In this document: positions 1-8,973 of the stretch, piece by piece
How positions within the stretch are numbered: the stretch's first letter is position 1
Layout of the letters: every line of letters starts with the position of its first letter
Origin: Rhodoferax sp. OV413
GTDB taxonomy: Bacteria; Pseudomonadota; Gammaproteobacteria; Burkholderiales; Burkholderiaceae_C
Direction of reading: 5' to 3'
Length of the DNA: 64,000 nt
NCBI RefSeq assembly: GCF_900104385.1
Contig: NZ_FNJA01000012.1
Location: 1 to 64,000 of the forward strand
Notes under the pieces: generated by a model
What the model saw: only the letters and a program-made list of their open reading frames with translations
Databases searched by the model: none
What the model was told of the DNA's origin: nothing
Program-made: the position numbers and the translations under genes

Positions 1-56
1 ATGTGTAAGGCATGCCGCCAGCGTTCAATCTGAGCCAGGATCAAACTCTATAGTTC
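1..56 (-). rRNA. rrs: 16S ribosomal RNA, 5' end (partial)
   Basis: On the minus strand the sequence from about 49 downwards reads AGAGTTTGATCCTGGCTCAG, the conserved start of bacterial 16S rRNA, and continues into the ATTGAACGCTGGCGGCATG block typical of betaproteobacteria. Placing that conserved block at E. coli position 8 puts the mature 5' end near 56. Only the first ~56 bases are in the window; the gene runs off the left edge, so the rRNA operon is transcribed away from all the other genes described here. Confidence 0.95.
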
Positions 57-650
57 GATCTTGAATTTTTTGCCCCTGACTTTTACCACCAGAGGCCACT
101 CATAAATTGGAATTGACATGAACTTCATTTCTGATATTCACATCTTTTTTACTTCATGAGCGTTTGTAGTGCTATGCACTAGTTCCGAAGAACTTGGCAA
201 TCGCATTCAAACACCCACGCTTATCGGCTGTATATTTTTAAGGATCAGCACCGCGATTTTTACTTCGCTTTGCTTGACTCGCTGTGATCAGCGAAGCCTT
301 GTATTCTAGCATGCTTTTTTGAAGCTTGCTGCAAAAAACTTTGTTTTTTGCCCGCCTGCCGCAACTCGCTTTTGTTTAAAACTTGGCGCTTGCTGCGTTT
401 AGCAGAGCCTCGAATTATATACTGGTTTTCACCAACTTCCGAGCCATCTGCAACCTTTTGACTTACTTTCGTATCTTGCATATTTCTACGCATCATCAGG
501 GCAGCCCATGACTTTAGCACCGTTTTGACGCGCTGCGCAATGCATATGGCAATTTCTCTCAACTACACCGGTATCGCAGCTCCATCTATATGAGACCTGT
601 TTAACAGCCCTAGGCAGGCACAAACCCGTAGGCCGGATAATCCCCCCAAC
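57..650 (-). promoter_or_regulatory. rRNA operon leader and promoter region (no gene)
   Basis: This ~590-base stretch between the 16S start and uup holds no credible gene; its reading frames show no family resemblance. On the minus strand there are two -10-like elements, TAGAAT (303-308, preceded by TG in extended -10 context) and TATAAT (414-419). Neither has a good TTGACA at 16-18 nt. The part next to the 16S gene (57 to ~300) would be the transcribed leader carrying processing and antitermination signals. The uup promoter (plus strand) should lie near 560-640, but I could not identify one. Exact promoter positions are uncertain. Confidence 0.55.
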
Positions 651-2558
651 ATGGCACTCATTACCCTACTCGACGCCCAACTGGCTTTTGGACACGTCGC
701 ACTTCTCGATAAAGCCGCTTTTTCCCTTGAAACCACGGAGCGCGTGGGCCTGATCGGCCGCAACGGGGCGGGCAAGTCGTCCATGCTCAAGATCCTGGGC
801 GGGCTGGAGAAGCCCGATGACGGCACTATGCACGTACAGCAAGGTCTGCGTATCGCCTATGTGGCGCAGGAACCGCTGCTGGACCCAGAAGTCAGCGTAT
901 TCAAAGCGGCCAGTGTCGGCCTGGCCGCGGTGATTGAGGCACGCGACCAGTATTTGTCAGGCGCCGATGGCGTGGACCTGGATGCACTGCAGTCGCAGAT
1001 TGAAGCCTTTGATGCCTGGAACTGGGAACAACGCGTCGAAGAAACCCTGCACCGCCTGCATCTGGACCCGGAGGCGATTGTCGGCACCCTGTCGGGTGGC
1101 ACCAAGAAACGCGTGGCCCTGGCCCAGGCACTGGTCGCCAAGCCCGACGTGCTGCTGCTCGACGAACCCACCAACCACTTGGACCTGGACTCTATCGAAT
1201 GGCTGGAAGACCTGCTGATCGACTTCAATGGTAGCCTGATCACCATCACCCATGACCGCAGCTTCCTGAACCGCGTAGCCACCCGGATTGTGGAACTCGA
1301 CCGCGGCAAGCTCAACTCCTACCCCGGCAACTTCGAGCAGTACGTGCTGCAAAAGGAAGAGCAACTAGCACAAGAGGCAGTCATTTCCGCCAAAGCCGAC
1401 AAGCTGCTGGCACAAGAAGAAATATGGATACGCAAAGGTGTGGAAGCCCGTCGCACCCGCAGCCAAAGCCGCATCAGCCGCCTGGAAGCGCTGCGCGACA
1501 GCCGCGCCAAACGCCGCGAAGCCCAGGGCAGCGTGAACCTGGATGTGGCCTCGGGCCAATCCAGCGGCAAGATCGTCGCCGAGCTCACCGATGTCAGCAA
1601 ATCCTTTGGCGAGAAGATCATCGTCAAGGGCTTCAGCGATGTGATCCTGCGGGGCGACAAGGTCGGCTTTCTGGGCGCCAACGGTGCCGGCAAAAGCACC
1701 TTGCTCAAGCTCATCCTGGGTGAAATCCAGCCCGACAGCGGCAAGGTACGCCAAGGGGCGAACCTGCAAGTCGCCTACTTCGACCAGATGCGCAACGCCC
1801 TGGATCTGGACGCCACACTGGAAGATTTCATCAGTCCGGGGAGCGAATGGATCGAGATCGGCAACCAGCGCAAGCACGTGAAGAGCTATCTGAGCGACTT
1901 CCTGTTCTCCCCGGCGCGCGCCAACTCCCCGGTGCGCTCGCTGTCGGGAGGCGAACGCAACCGCTTGCTACTGGCACGCCTGTTCGCCCGTCCGGCGAAT
2001 GTGCTGGTGCTCGACGAACCGACCAACGACCTGGACATCGACACGCTGGAGCTGCTGGAAGACCTGCTGCAGAACTACGACGGCACCGTGTTCCTGGTCA
2101 GCCATGATCGCGCGTTTCTGGACAACGTGGTGACCAGCATCATTGCCCACGAACCCGAGGAGCGGCCCGGTTTCTGGCGCGAATACGAAGGCAGCGTGCA
2201 GGACTGGCTGATCCAGAGCAAGCGCGCCAAGCTGATCGCCGAAACCAACCGTAAAAACACGCCACAGCGCACAGCAGATGCGCCCGTGGCGCTAGCAAAT
2301 GCAGAGCAAAAGCCAGTTGCTGCGGTTGCCGCTACAAAAGCCCGCAAGCTAAGCTTCAAGGAACAGCGCGAACTCGACGGCCTGCCGGAGCAGATTGCGG
2401 CGCTGGAGCTGGAGCAATCCGCCATCACCGCCGAACTGACCGATGGCAGCATCTACAGCAAGGACGCCGCCCGTGCTGCGACCCTGGTGCAGCGCAATGC
2501 CGCGATCGACGAACTGCTGCTGGCGGCGCTGGAGCGCTGGGAAATGCTGAGCGCCTAA
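651..2558 (+). CDS. uup: ABC-F family ATPase, Uup type
   Basis: A 635-residue cytosolic protein with two ABC nucleotide-binding domains and no membrane segment. The first P-loop is GRNGAGKSS near residue 38 with signature LSGGTKKR and Walker B LLLDEPTNHLD. The second P-loop is GANGAGKST near 343 with signature LSGGERNR and LVLDEPTNDLD. A charged linker rich in R/K and E follows domain 1, and a C-terminal extension of about 90 residues (after ~540) matches the Uup branch rather than EttA. ABC-F proteins act on ribosomes; Uup has also been linked to DNA-junction binding and transposon excision. It stands alone between the rRNA operon and the convergent che operon. Subfamily placement relies on the C-terminal extension. 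Confidence 0.9.
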   Translation: MALITLLDAQLAFGHVALLDKAAFSLETTERVGLIGRNGAGKSSMLKILGGLEKPDDGTMHVQQGLRIAYVAQEPLLDPEVSVFKAASVGLAAVIEARDQYLSGADGVDLDALQSQIEAFDAWNWEQRVEETLHRLHLDPEAIVGTLSGGTKKRVALAQALVAKPDVLLLDEPTNHLDLDSIEWLEDLLIDFNGSLITITHDRSFLNRVATRIVELDRGKLNSYPGNFEQYVLQKEEQLAQEAVISAKADKLLAQEEIWIRKGVEARRTRSQSRISRLEALRDSRAKRREAQGSVNLDVASGQSSGKIVAELTDVSKSFGEKIIVKGFSDVILRGDKVGFLGANGAGKSTLLKLILGEIQPDSGKVRQGANLQVAYFDQMRNALDLDATLEDFISPGSEWIEIGNQRKHVKSYLSDFLFSPARANSPVRSLSGGERNRLLLARLFARPANVLVLDEPTNDLDIDTLELLEDLLQNYDGTVFLVSHDRAFLDNVVTSIIAHEPEERPGFWREYEGSVQDWLIQSKRAKLIAETNRKNTPQRTADAPVALANAEQKPVAAVAATKARKLSFKEQRELDGLPEQIAALELEQSAITAELTDGSIYSKDAARAATLVQRNAAIDELLLAALERWEMLSA

Positions 2559-2614
2559 AGCTATTATTTACATAGCTGGTAGCGCTCATGGAATAAGCGC
2601 TAGATGCCGATTTT
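2558..2614 (-). repeat. 57-bp interspersed element, copy A
   Basis: Read on the minus strand, this segment aligns without gaps to copies at 27608-27664, 31935-31991 and 62848-62904. Shared blocks are AAAAT at 1-5, AGCGCTTATT at 14-23, CAGCTATG at 37-44 and ATAGC at 51-55. It starts on the last base of the uup stop codon and sits between the convergent uup and cheB genes. Within it, TAGCGCT and AGCGCTA (7 bp) form an inverted repeat, so the transcript could fold into a hairpin. Confidence 0.7.
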
Positions 2615-2631
2615 CCTCATGAAAGTTGGCA

Positions 2632-3735
2632 TCAAATCCGGTTATGTAACCGATCGCCGCTCGCCCCGAGCTTGGCCAGCAGGGCCGGTGCGATCTTGTC
2701 GAGCGGCAGCACTTCATCCGCTGCGCCATGGGCAATGGCTTCGCGCGGCATGCCGAACACGACACAGCTGGCCTCATCCTGCACGTAGTTGTAGCTGCCC
2801 TTGTCGTGCATTTCGCGCATGGCGCGCGCACCATCGTTGCCCATGCCGGTGAGCATGATGCCGTAGGCGTTGCGGCCGACCATCTCGGCACAGGACAGGA
2901 ACAACACCTCGACCGAGGGGCGGTGGCGGTTGACGGGTTCAGCATCTTCCACCACGGCCACGTAATTGGCACCGCTGCGGTTGATGCGAAACTGCTTGCC
3001 GCCCGGCGCGATGTACGCATGGCCGGGCAGGATGCGCTCGCCATGGGCCGCTTCTTTGACGGTGATCTGGCACAGGCTGTTCAAGCGCGCAGCAAAGCTG
3101 GTAGTAAAGCCGGGCGGCATGTGCTGAGTGATGACAATCGCCGGAGAGTCGGCTGGCATGTGGACCAAGATCTCCTTGATAGCTTCGGTGCCGCCCGTGG
3201 AGGCGCCGATGCAAATCATCTTCTCGGTCGACAAGCGGCCTATCAATGAGTTGGTGGAGCGCGCGGCCGAGGCCGCAGCAGGTACAGCCGTAGACCCGGG
3301 AGGGGTGAGCACGGGCAACAACGGACGGCGGAACTTGGCCACCGCGGCAACGCGCACCTTGTCGACGATTTCCGAGGCCAGCTCCCGCAAGCCGCTGGCC
3401 AAGCCGATGCGCGGCTTGGCGACAAAGTCCACAGCCCCCAGCTCCAGCGCGCGCATGGTGACTTCGGCGCCTTGGGCCGTCATGGTGGAAATCATCACCA
3501 CCGGCATGGGCCGCAGGCGCATCAAACGGCCCAGAAAGTCGATGCCATCCATGCGCGGCATTTCCACGTCCAGCGTGATCACGTCGGGATCGAGGTCGCG
3601 GATCATTTCGCGCGCGATCAGTGGGTCGTTGGCCGCACCGATGCACTCCATATCAGGCTGCCGGTTAATGATTTCGGTCAGCAGACTGCGCACCAAGGCC
3701 GAGTCGTCCACCACCAACACACGGATCTTCTTCAT
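2632..3735 (-). CDS. cheB: chemotaxis protein-glutamate methylesterase/deamidase CheB
   Basis: CheB hydrolyses glutamyl-methyl esters on chemoreceptors during adaptation. The 367-residue protein has an N-terminal receiver domain (acidic pair D10-D11, phospho-acceptor D56 in [11 protein letters not shown]). A C-terminal esterase domain carries the catalytic Ser in IGASTGG (~160), His in TQHMPPGF (~190) and Asp in LTGMGNDGA (~285). A GTG codon lies directly upstream; I chose the ATG at 3735. It is the last gene of the minus-strand che operon, 12 nt after cheD. Phosphorylation by CheA is expected to relieve inhibition by the receiver domain. Confidence 0.97.
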   Translation of the reverse strand: MKKIRVLVVDDSALVRSLLTEIINRQPDMECIGAANDPLIAREMIRDLDPDVITLDVEMPRMDGIDFLGRLMRLRPMPVVMISTMTAQGAEVTMRALELGAVDFVAKPRIGLASGLRELASEIVDKVRVAAVAKFRRPLLPVLTPPGSTAVPAAASAARSTNSLIGRLSTEKMICIGASTGGTEAIKEILVHMPADSPAIVITQHMPPGFTTSFAARLNSLCQITVKEAAHGERILPGHAYIAPGGKQFRINRSGANYVAVVEDAEPVNRHRPSVEVLFLSCAEMVGRNAYGIMLTGMGNDGARAMREMHDKGSYNYVQDEASCVVFGMPREAIAHGAADEVLPLDKIAPALLAKLGASGDRLHNRI

Positions 3736-3747
3736 CACTCTACCTGG

Positions 3748-4500
3748 CTAAAACAAATCGACAGAACCACCGGACGTTGACTGCACCACCGTGGCCACGT
3801 TGCCACGCCGCTCGTTGACCGCCTGGTCCGGATGGGCATGGGCCAGTCGCTTGACCATGGCCTTGCCGGTCACCGGAAAAAAACACACTTTGCGCGGATA
3901 AATATCCAACACGTCTTGCGACAACAGCGGAATCCGCTCGGTGTGCAAATAATCGATGACGAACTGGGTGTTGCGCTCGCCCACATTCATGGTGGTGAAG
4001 TTGGACATCACCTGGCCGCCACCAAAAATCTTGGCCTGCATGGTTTCACGGCGGGCGCCGTTCTTGAGCATTTCGTTGATCAACAATTCCATAGCGTAGG
4101 AGCCGTAGCGCCCGGCACCGATACCGTCTTCGCCATCGGGCAACATGAAGTGGTTCATCCCCCCCACCTGCGCCCGCGTGTCCCACAGGCAAGCGGCAAT
4201 GCACGAGCCCAGCACCGTCATGATGACCAGGTTTTCGTCCGACACAAAGTACTCACCGGGCAAGACCTTGACGGCGTTGAACTGGAAGTGGTGGTCGGCG
4301 TAGAAAAACGACGCTTCCCCCGGCTTGCGCGGACGGGACTTGAGCTGCTCTATCGTACTGTGGCGCTCGCTCTGGGGCCGCCCAACGGGCGTGCTGCCTA
4401 CGCGCAGCGCACGCCGGCGATCCGCGTCGGGACCAATCGGGAACTCGCCCGCCGCCATGCGCTGGGCAAGCGTGGGACCGGAGGTTCTAGGAATGTCCAT
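3748..4500 (-). CDS. cheD: chemoreceptor glutamine deamidase CheD (N-terminally extended)
   Basis: CheD deamidates specific receptor glutamines and in some bacteria interacts with CheY-P or CheC. The conserved core starts near residue 65. It has the catalytic Cys in TVLGSCIAAC and His in GGMNHFMLP, plus the IFGGGQVM motif. At 250 residues it exceeds the ~160-residue Bacillus protein because of an ~65-residue basic N-terminal extension and a C-terminal tail. It ends in GSVDLF, closely resembling the end of the CheZ-like protein of the same operon (GSIELF). An in-frame ATG at 4539 could add 13 residues; neither start has a strong ribosome binding site. It sits between cheR and cheB. Confidence 0.93.
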   Translation of the reverse strand: MDIPRTSGPTLAQRMAAGEFPIGPDADRRRALRVGSTPVGRPQSERHSTIEQLKSRPRKPGEASFFYADHHFQFNAVKVLPGEYFVSDENLVIMTVLGSCIAACLWDTRAQVGGMNHFMLPDGEDGIGAGRYGSYAMELLINEMLKNGARRETMQAKIFGGGQVMSNFTTMNVGERNTQFVIDYLHTERIPLLSQDVLDIYPRKVCFFPVTGKAMVKRLAHAHPDQAVNERRGNVATVVQSTSGGSVDLF

Positions 4501-4566
4501 AGTCTTTATTCGTCCAACGCAGCCGCGTGGCCCGCACATGGAAAGCCAGACCAGCGGGGGCGGTTG

Positions 4567-5424
4567 TTAGCAACGCTCATAGCTGGTCTTTCCCCGCAAA
4601 GTAAACAGATCGCGCGACTCACTGAAGTTTTCAGCGTGGCCCACAAACAACATCGCTCCCGGTTTCATCACGCGGTGGATGCGTTCCAGCACTGCGCGCT
4701 GGGTGGGACCATCAAAGTAAATCATGACGTTGCGGCAAAACACCACGTCGAACGGCTCACGAAACGGCCAATCGTCGCGGATCAGGTTGACGCTGATGAA
4801 ATCGATCATGCGGCGCAGCTCGGGCTTGATACGCACCAGACCCGCGTTATCGCCTTTGCCGCGCAGCAGAAACTTCTGCATGCGCCCCTGGTCCAGCCCT
4901 TTTAAGTTCTCCAGTCGGTAAATGCCTTGCGCCGCCGACGCCAGGACCTTGGAATCAATATCACTGGCCACCAATTTAAAACTAGCATTCGTCCCCAGGG
5001 ACTCCAACGCCGTCATGGCAATCGAATACGGTTCCTCTCCCGTCGACGAGGCGCTGCACCAGACATTCCACGGCGCCCCCGCAGGCTTGGACTTGAACAA
5101 GGTGGCCAGAATTTCGAAATGGTGCTGCTCACGGAAAAAGGCCGTGAGGTTGGTGGTCAAGGCATTCACAAACTCTTGCCACTCAGGGCCATCGGTTTGC
5201 TCCAGCCACCCCAGGTAATCCCGAAAGCTGCTGTGCCCGGTATCGCGCAGGCGGCGCGACAGGCGGCTGTACACCATGGCATGCTTGCCATCGTGCAGCT
5301 TGATACCGGCGTGCTTGTAGATCAGCGACTGGACGCGGGCGAAATCGGCGTCCGTCCAAACGAATTCACGCCCCTCCAGAATGGGGCCATTGCCGGCCGC
5401 GGCAGGGGAGTGGCTAGGCAGCAT
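4567..5424 (-). CDS. cheR: chemotaxis protein methyltransferase CheR
   Basis: CheR transfers methyl groups from S-adenosylmethionine to receptor glutamates, opposing CheB. The 285-residue protein has an all-helical N-terminal domain (about 20-100, YKHAGIKLHDGKHAMVYSRL). A SAM-binding C-terminal domain follows, with VWCSASSTGEEPYSIAM (~140), VASDIDSKVL (~165) and FDVVFCRNVMIYF (~230). There is no pentapeptide-binding TPR appendix. It lies between cheW and cheD in the che operon and is expected in the cytosol at receptor arrays. Confidence 0.97.
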   Translation of the reverse strand: MLPSHSPAAAGNGPILEGREFVWTDADFARVQSLIYKHAGIKLHDGKHAMVYSRLSRRLRDTGHSSFRDYLGWLEQTDGPEWQEFVNALTTNLTAFFREQHHFEILATLFKSKPAGAPWNVWCSASSTGEEPYSIAMTALESLGTNASFKLVASDIDSKVLASAAQGIYRLENLKGLDQGRMQKFLLRGKGDNAGLVRIKPELRRMIDFISVNLIRDDWPFREPFDVVFCRNVMIYFDGPTQRAVLERIHRVMKPGAMLFVGHAENFSESRDLFTLRGKTSYERC

Positions 5425-5436
5425 AGGCTAGGCAGC

Positions 5437-5916
5437 TCAGTCGGCCGACAAACCCATTTCCGGCCCGGACATGAGGCGCTCGATGTCCAGCAAGATCAGC
5501 ATGCGGTCGCTGACCGAACCCAGGCCCAAGATGCAACCGTTGTCAATAATGCTCTCGATATCGGGGGCGGTTTTGATGCTGTCTGCCGCGAGCTCCAGCA
5601 CATCGCTGACCGAGTCCACCACGATGCCGACGATGCGGCTGCGCAAATTCAGAATGATGACAACGGTGAAGCTGTTGTACTCGGCCTCGGAGCAGTTGAA
5701 CTTCAGCCGCATGTCTACGATGGGCACGATGGTGCCGCGCAAATTGACCACCCCTTTGATAAAGGTGGGTGCATTGGCGATCCTTGTGGGCGGCTCGTAG
5801 CCCCGAATTTCCTGCACCTTCAGAATGTCGATGCCGTACTCTTCCTGGCTGAGCCGGAAGGTCAAATACTCGCGCGCTGCGGTGGTCAAATCACCAACCC
5901 GTTCCATTGCACCCAT
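5437..5916 (-). CDS. cheW: chemotaxis coupling protein CheW
   Basis: CheW bridges chemoreceptors and CheA. The 159-residue protein is a single CheW-like beta-barrel domain. Recognisable parts are YLTFRLSQEEYGIDILKVQEIRGY near the N-terminus, the FIKGVVNLRGTIVPIVD segment and IVVDSVSDVL. I chose the ATG at 5916 because AAGGAG lies 7 nt upstream; an ATG at 5934 lies upstream of that site and is unlikely to be used. The gene follows cheA by 47 nt. Confidence 0.96.
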   Translation of the reverse strand: MGAMERVGDLTTAAREYLTFRLSQEEYGIDILKVQEIRGYEPPTRIANAPTFIKGVVNLRGTIVPIVDMRLKFNCSEAEYNSFTVVIILNLRSRIVGIVVDSVSDVLELAADSIKTAPDIESIIDNGCILGLGSVSDRMLILLDIERLMSGPEMGLSAD

Positions 5917-5963
5917 GTCACTCTCCTTCAACATCTACTCGTTTGTACTGCTTGCCCTGGCGC

Positions 5964-8057
5964 TCAATGGCGGGACCGGCGCACCAAGGCTCCGATGTCC
6001 AGAATCAATGCAACCTTGCCGTCGCCCATGATGGTGGCGCCTGACACATTCGACACCTTGCGGTAATTGGATTCCAGATTCTTCACCACCACCTGGTGCT
6101 GGCCCAGCAACTCGTTGACCAGCAAGGCCACCCGGCTGCCCTCCGACTCCACCACCACCATGATGTTGTTGGTCTTCTCGGCATCGGCGATAGGCACCTG
6201 GAAGATGCGTTCTAGGGCGATTACGGGCATGTATTCTTCACGCACCTTGACCAGCTGCGAACCTTGGGCAACGGTGCTTACCGCCTCGTCGTTGACCTGG
6301 AACGACTCGACCACGGACGACAGCGGCAGGATGTAGACCTCGTCACCTACGCTGACCGACATACCATCCATGATGGCTAAGGTCAGGGGCAAACGAACCG
6401 ACACCTTCATGCCAAAGCCTTCGCTGGAATCAATATCCACCGTGCCATTCAGCGAGGCAATATTGCGCTTCACCACATCCATACCTACGCCACGGCCCGA
6501 CACATCGGTCACGGTTTCAGCGGTAGAAAAGCCGGGGGCGAAGATCAGCTGCCACACCTCGGCATCGGTCATGCTGTCGCTGACATCCAACCCGCGTTCG
6601 CGGGCTTTGCGCAGGATTTTTTCACGCGACATGCCTTTGCCGTCGTCACGCACCTCGATCACGATGGAGCCGCCCTGGTGAGCCGCCGACAAAGTGATAG
6701 TGCCGTTCTCCGATTTGCCGGCAGCACGCCGCTCTTCGGGCATTTCAATACCGTGGTCGCAGCTATTGCGCACCAAGTGGGTAAGCGGGTCGGTAATTTT
6801 CTCGACCAGACCTTTGTCCAATTCGGTGGCTTCACCTTGAGTCACGAAGTCCACCTTCTTACCCAGGCGGTTGGCCAGATCACGCAGCATGCGCGGGAAG
6901 CGGCTGAACACGATGGACATAGGGATCATGCGAATCGACATCACCGACTCTTGCAGGTCGCGGGTGTTGCGGTCGAGATCAGCCAAACCGGCAAACAGCT
7001 GCTGGTGCATCGCCGGATCCAGCCCCTGGCTGTTTTGCGCCAGCATCGCCTGCGTGATAACCAATTCGCCGACCAAGTTGATCAACTGATCAACCTTTTT
7101 GATATCGACCCGGATCGTGGTGGCTTCCAGCGGGGTTTGCGCGGCCGCTTTAGGCTCAGCCTTCGCGGCTTTGGCGGCAGCATCTGCCGCAGGCACCACG
7201 GCCAGAGACTCGGACGGATGGCCGGGTGCGCCAGCGAAGAATCCATACTCCTCTTCGCCCGCCGCAGGAGCTACAGCAGCCAACTCTGGCTCCGGCGCAA
7301 CAGCAGCCACTGCATCAGGAGTAGCCACCGCATCATCACGGTCGGAAATCTTGACAATTTCTTTGGCGACGTGGAAAACAAAAAGGTCCAGCAAATCCTC
7401 ATCCGAGGAAGTTGTCTCGACCGCAAAAATACGAGTATCAGGGCGGTCGCTAGGCAGGCTGGACATGCTGCCCAAACCCGGAATGTCCCGGAAAAGCTCT
7501 TGCACCGCATCGGCCTGGTCAGGCCGTTCCAGCGGCCCAATGTGGATTACCAACGAGCGCGGACCGCCCGCCTTTTTGCTTGCAGCAACTGGCGCTGGCG
7601 CCGGAGGCGCTACCACGACCGGTGCTGCGACTGGAATCTCACCAGCAGCCAACACGCTGATGCGCTTGACCAAGGCCGAGGTGGACACAGCAACCCCCTC
7701 GCCGCCCGCCTGGTGGCGCGCGAGCAAACTGCGGGAAGCATCGGCCGACTCCAGCAAGGCATCGACCATAGGAGGAATCAACTTGAGCTCATGGCGGCGC
7801 AAGCGGTCTAGCAGCGATTCCATCTGGTGGGTCAACTCGGCCACGTCCGAGAAACCAAAAGTGGCAGCCCCGCCCTTGATGGAATGGGCGCAACGGAAAA
7901 TACCGTTCAGCTCCTCGTCATCGGTATTCGCAAGGTCCAGATCCAGCAACATTTGCTCCATCTGGTCCAGGTTCTCCCCGGCCTCTTCAAAGAATATTTG
8001 GTAAAACTGGGTCAGGTCAAAATCGGCGCCTGAGCTCTCTTGGTGCATTTCAGCCAT
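5964..8057 (-). CDS. cheA: chemotaxis sensor histidine kinase CheA
   Basis: CheA is the central kinase that autophosphorylates and passes phosphate to CheY and CheB. The 697-residue protein has a P1/Hpt domain with phospho-accepting H58 (CAHSIKGGAATFG). A P2-like region (~165-235) is followed by an Ala/Pro-rich linker. The P3 dimerisation domain starts near 310 (TTIRVDIKKVDQLINLVGELV). P4 is the ATPase domain (N box HLVRNSCDHGIE, G boxes DDGKGM and GRGVGMDVV), and P5 is a C-terminal CheW-like domain (~560-690). A good AGGAG site precedes the ATG. It follows cheY in the operon. Confidence 0.97.
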   Translation of the reverse strand: MAEMHQESSGADFDLTQFYQIFFEEAGENLDQMEQMLLDLDLANTDDEELNGIFRCAHSIKGGAATFGFSDVAELTHQMESLLDRLRRHELKLIPPMVDALLESADASRSLLARHQAGGEGVAVSTSALVKRISVLAAGEIPVAAPVVVAPPAPAPVAASKKAGGPRSLVIHIGPLERPDQADAVQELFRDIPGLGSMSSLPSDRPDTRIFAVETTSSDEDLLDLFVFHVAKEIVKISDRDDAVATPDAVAAVAPEPELAAVAPAAGEEEYGFFAGAPGHPSESLAVVPAADAAAKAAKAEPKAAAQTPLEATTIRVDIKKVDQLINLVGELVITQAMLAQNSQGLDPAMHQQLFAGLADLDRNTRDLQESVMSIRMIPMSIVFSRFPRMLRDLANRLGKKVDFVTQGEATELDKGLVEKITDPLTHLVRNSCDHGIEMPEERRAAGKSENGTITLSAAHQGGSIVIEVRDDGKGMSREKILRKARERGLDVSDSMTDAEVWQLIFAPGFSTAETVTDVSGRGVGMDVVKRNIASLNGTVDIDSSEGFGMKVSVRLPLTLAIMDGMSVSVGDEVYILPLSSVVESFQVNDEAVSTVAQGSQLVKVREEYMPVIALERIFQVPIADAEKTNNIMVVVESEGSRVALLVNELLGQHQVVVKNLESNYRKVSNVSGATIMGDGKVALILDIGALVRRSRH

Positions 8058-8095
8058 ACGGACTCCTGTGTTGCCTCTATCCGAGCGCGTCGAAT

Positions 8096-8458
8096 TTAGC
8101 GAATAACTTTCTGGATCACTTCAATCAACCGTGCCGGATCAAACGGCTTGACCAGCCAGCCCGTGGCTCCTGCGCTCCGCCCCGCCTGCTTCATCTGATC
8201 ACTGGATTCCGTGGTCAAGATGAGGATGGGGATGGTCTTGAACTTAGGATGCTCCCGCAACAGGCGCGTCAAGCCAATGCCATCCAACCTGGGCATGTTT
8301 TGATCGGCAAGGACCAAATCGATAGAGTGCGACTGCGCTTTCTCAAAAGCATCCTGCCCATCCACCGCTTCAATCACTTGGTAACCCGCTCCGGTCAACG
8401 TGAATGACACCATCTTTCGCATTGAGGGTGAATCGTCAACGGCAAGAATCGAATGCAT
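8096..8458 (-). CDS. cheY: single-domain response regulator CheY (che-operon copy)
   Basis: A 120-residue stand-alone receiver domain with acidic pocket D8-D9, phospho-acceptor D52 (LADQNMPRLDG), the conserved Thr in LILTTES and Lys in LVKPF. GGAGC precedes the ATG at 8458. It is the second of two cheY genes in the window; the other, at 42007, is closer to E. coli CheY. This one sits directly upstream of cheA and directly downstream of the CheZ-like gene. It may be a motor-binding CheY or a phosphate sink; the sequence does not decide between these. Confidence 0.93.
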   Translation of the reverse strand: MHSILAVDDSPSMRKMVSFTLTGAGYQVIEAVDGQDAFEKAQSHSIDLVLADQNMPRLDGIGLTRLLREHPKFKTIPILILTTESSDQMKQAGRSAGATGWLVKPFDPARLIEVIQKVIR

Positions 8459-8511
8459 GAAAAGCTCCAGCTAAAGAAGAGAGTGCTTGAAAATTTCGAA
8501 GGATAGGCGTG

Positions 8512-8958
8512 TCAAAACAGCTCAATGGAACCTGCGTCCATTTCGCTTTGGGTCACAGGGTTAGGACGGTCGGGAACCATCGCCCCAAAGGGCGCAGCCT
8601 CTTCACCATCTTCCTGTCCCATGCTTTCTGATGCCAAGCGGAACGCACAGCCTTGCAGCATAAGCGTTGTGTGCACAATTAATTGCGAGGCCATATCTTG
8701 GAACTGCAGCTCTGTGACTGCTGCGCGCAGGTTGCTGCGCACATCGTCCACAGCGGGCAAATCGGGTAAAGCAACAGCATCCAGGCCTTGGTTCACGCTG
8801 TTGAAGCGCGCCATCAGGTTGTCCATGGTGTGACTCAGCAAACTTTCGAGTCGACTCAGGTCGTGCATCACCACCATCAGGGAGTCCTGTACCTCAGCGA
8901 CCAACATCACCGGTAACTGGACGACAGGTCCCGTAGACATGGAAGGCTCTGTTTGCAT
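8512..8958 (-). CDS. CheZ-like putative CheY-P phosphatase
   Basis: A 148-residue, largely helical cytosolic protein. Around residue 88 it reads LQFQDMASQLI, which aligns with the catalytic helix of the cheZ product in this window ([11 protein letters not shown]). It keeps the Asp and Gln (D88, Q92) spaced as E. coli CheZ D143 and Q147. The extreme C-terminus (GSIELF) is acidic then hydrophobic, like the CheY-binding tail of CheZ. The start at 8958 is set by GGAG 5 nt upstream; the frame is open to 9075 without a better site. It is the first gene of the che operon, 53 nt before cheY. The family assignment is my inference from the motif and context. Confidence 0.6.
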   Translation of the reverse strand: MQTEPSMSTGPVVQLPVMLVAEVQDSLMVVMHDLSRLESLLSHTMDNLMARFNSVNQGLDAVALPDLPAVDDVRSNLRAAVTELQFQDMASQLIVHTTLMLQGCAFRLASESMGQEDGEEAAPFGAMVPDRPNPVTQSEMDAGSIELF

Positions 8959-8973
8959 GTATTCTCCGTCGCT

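Noticed and set aside
260-562. 100-residue open frame on the minus strand upstream of the 16S gene
   Set aside because: It lies wholly in the rRNA leader/promoter region, is Lys/Arg/Ser-rich with no family resemblance, and its frame spans the promoter-like TATAAT and TAGAAT elements.
2288-2350. Repeat-like stretch (GCGCTAGCAAATG...) near the 3' end of uup
   Set aside because: It shares GCGCTA with the repeat family but does not align over the full 57 positions; it is better explained as coding sequence of the Ala-rich linker.
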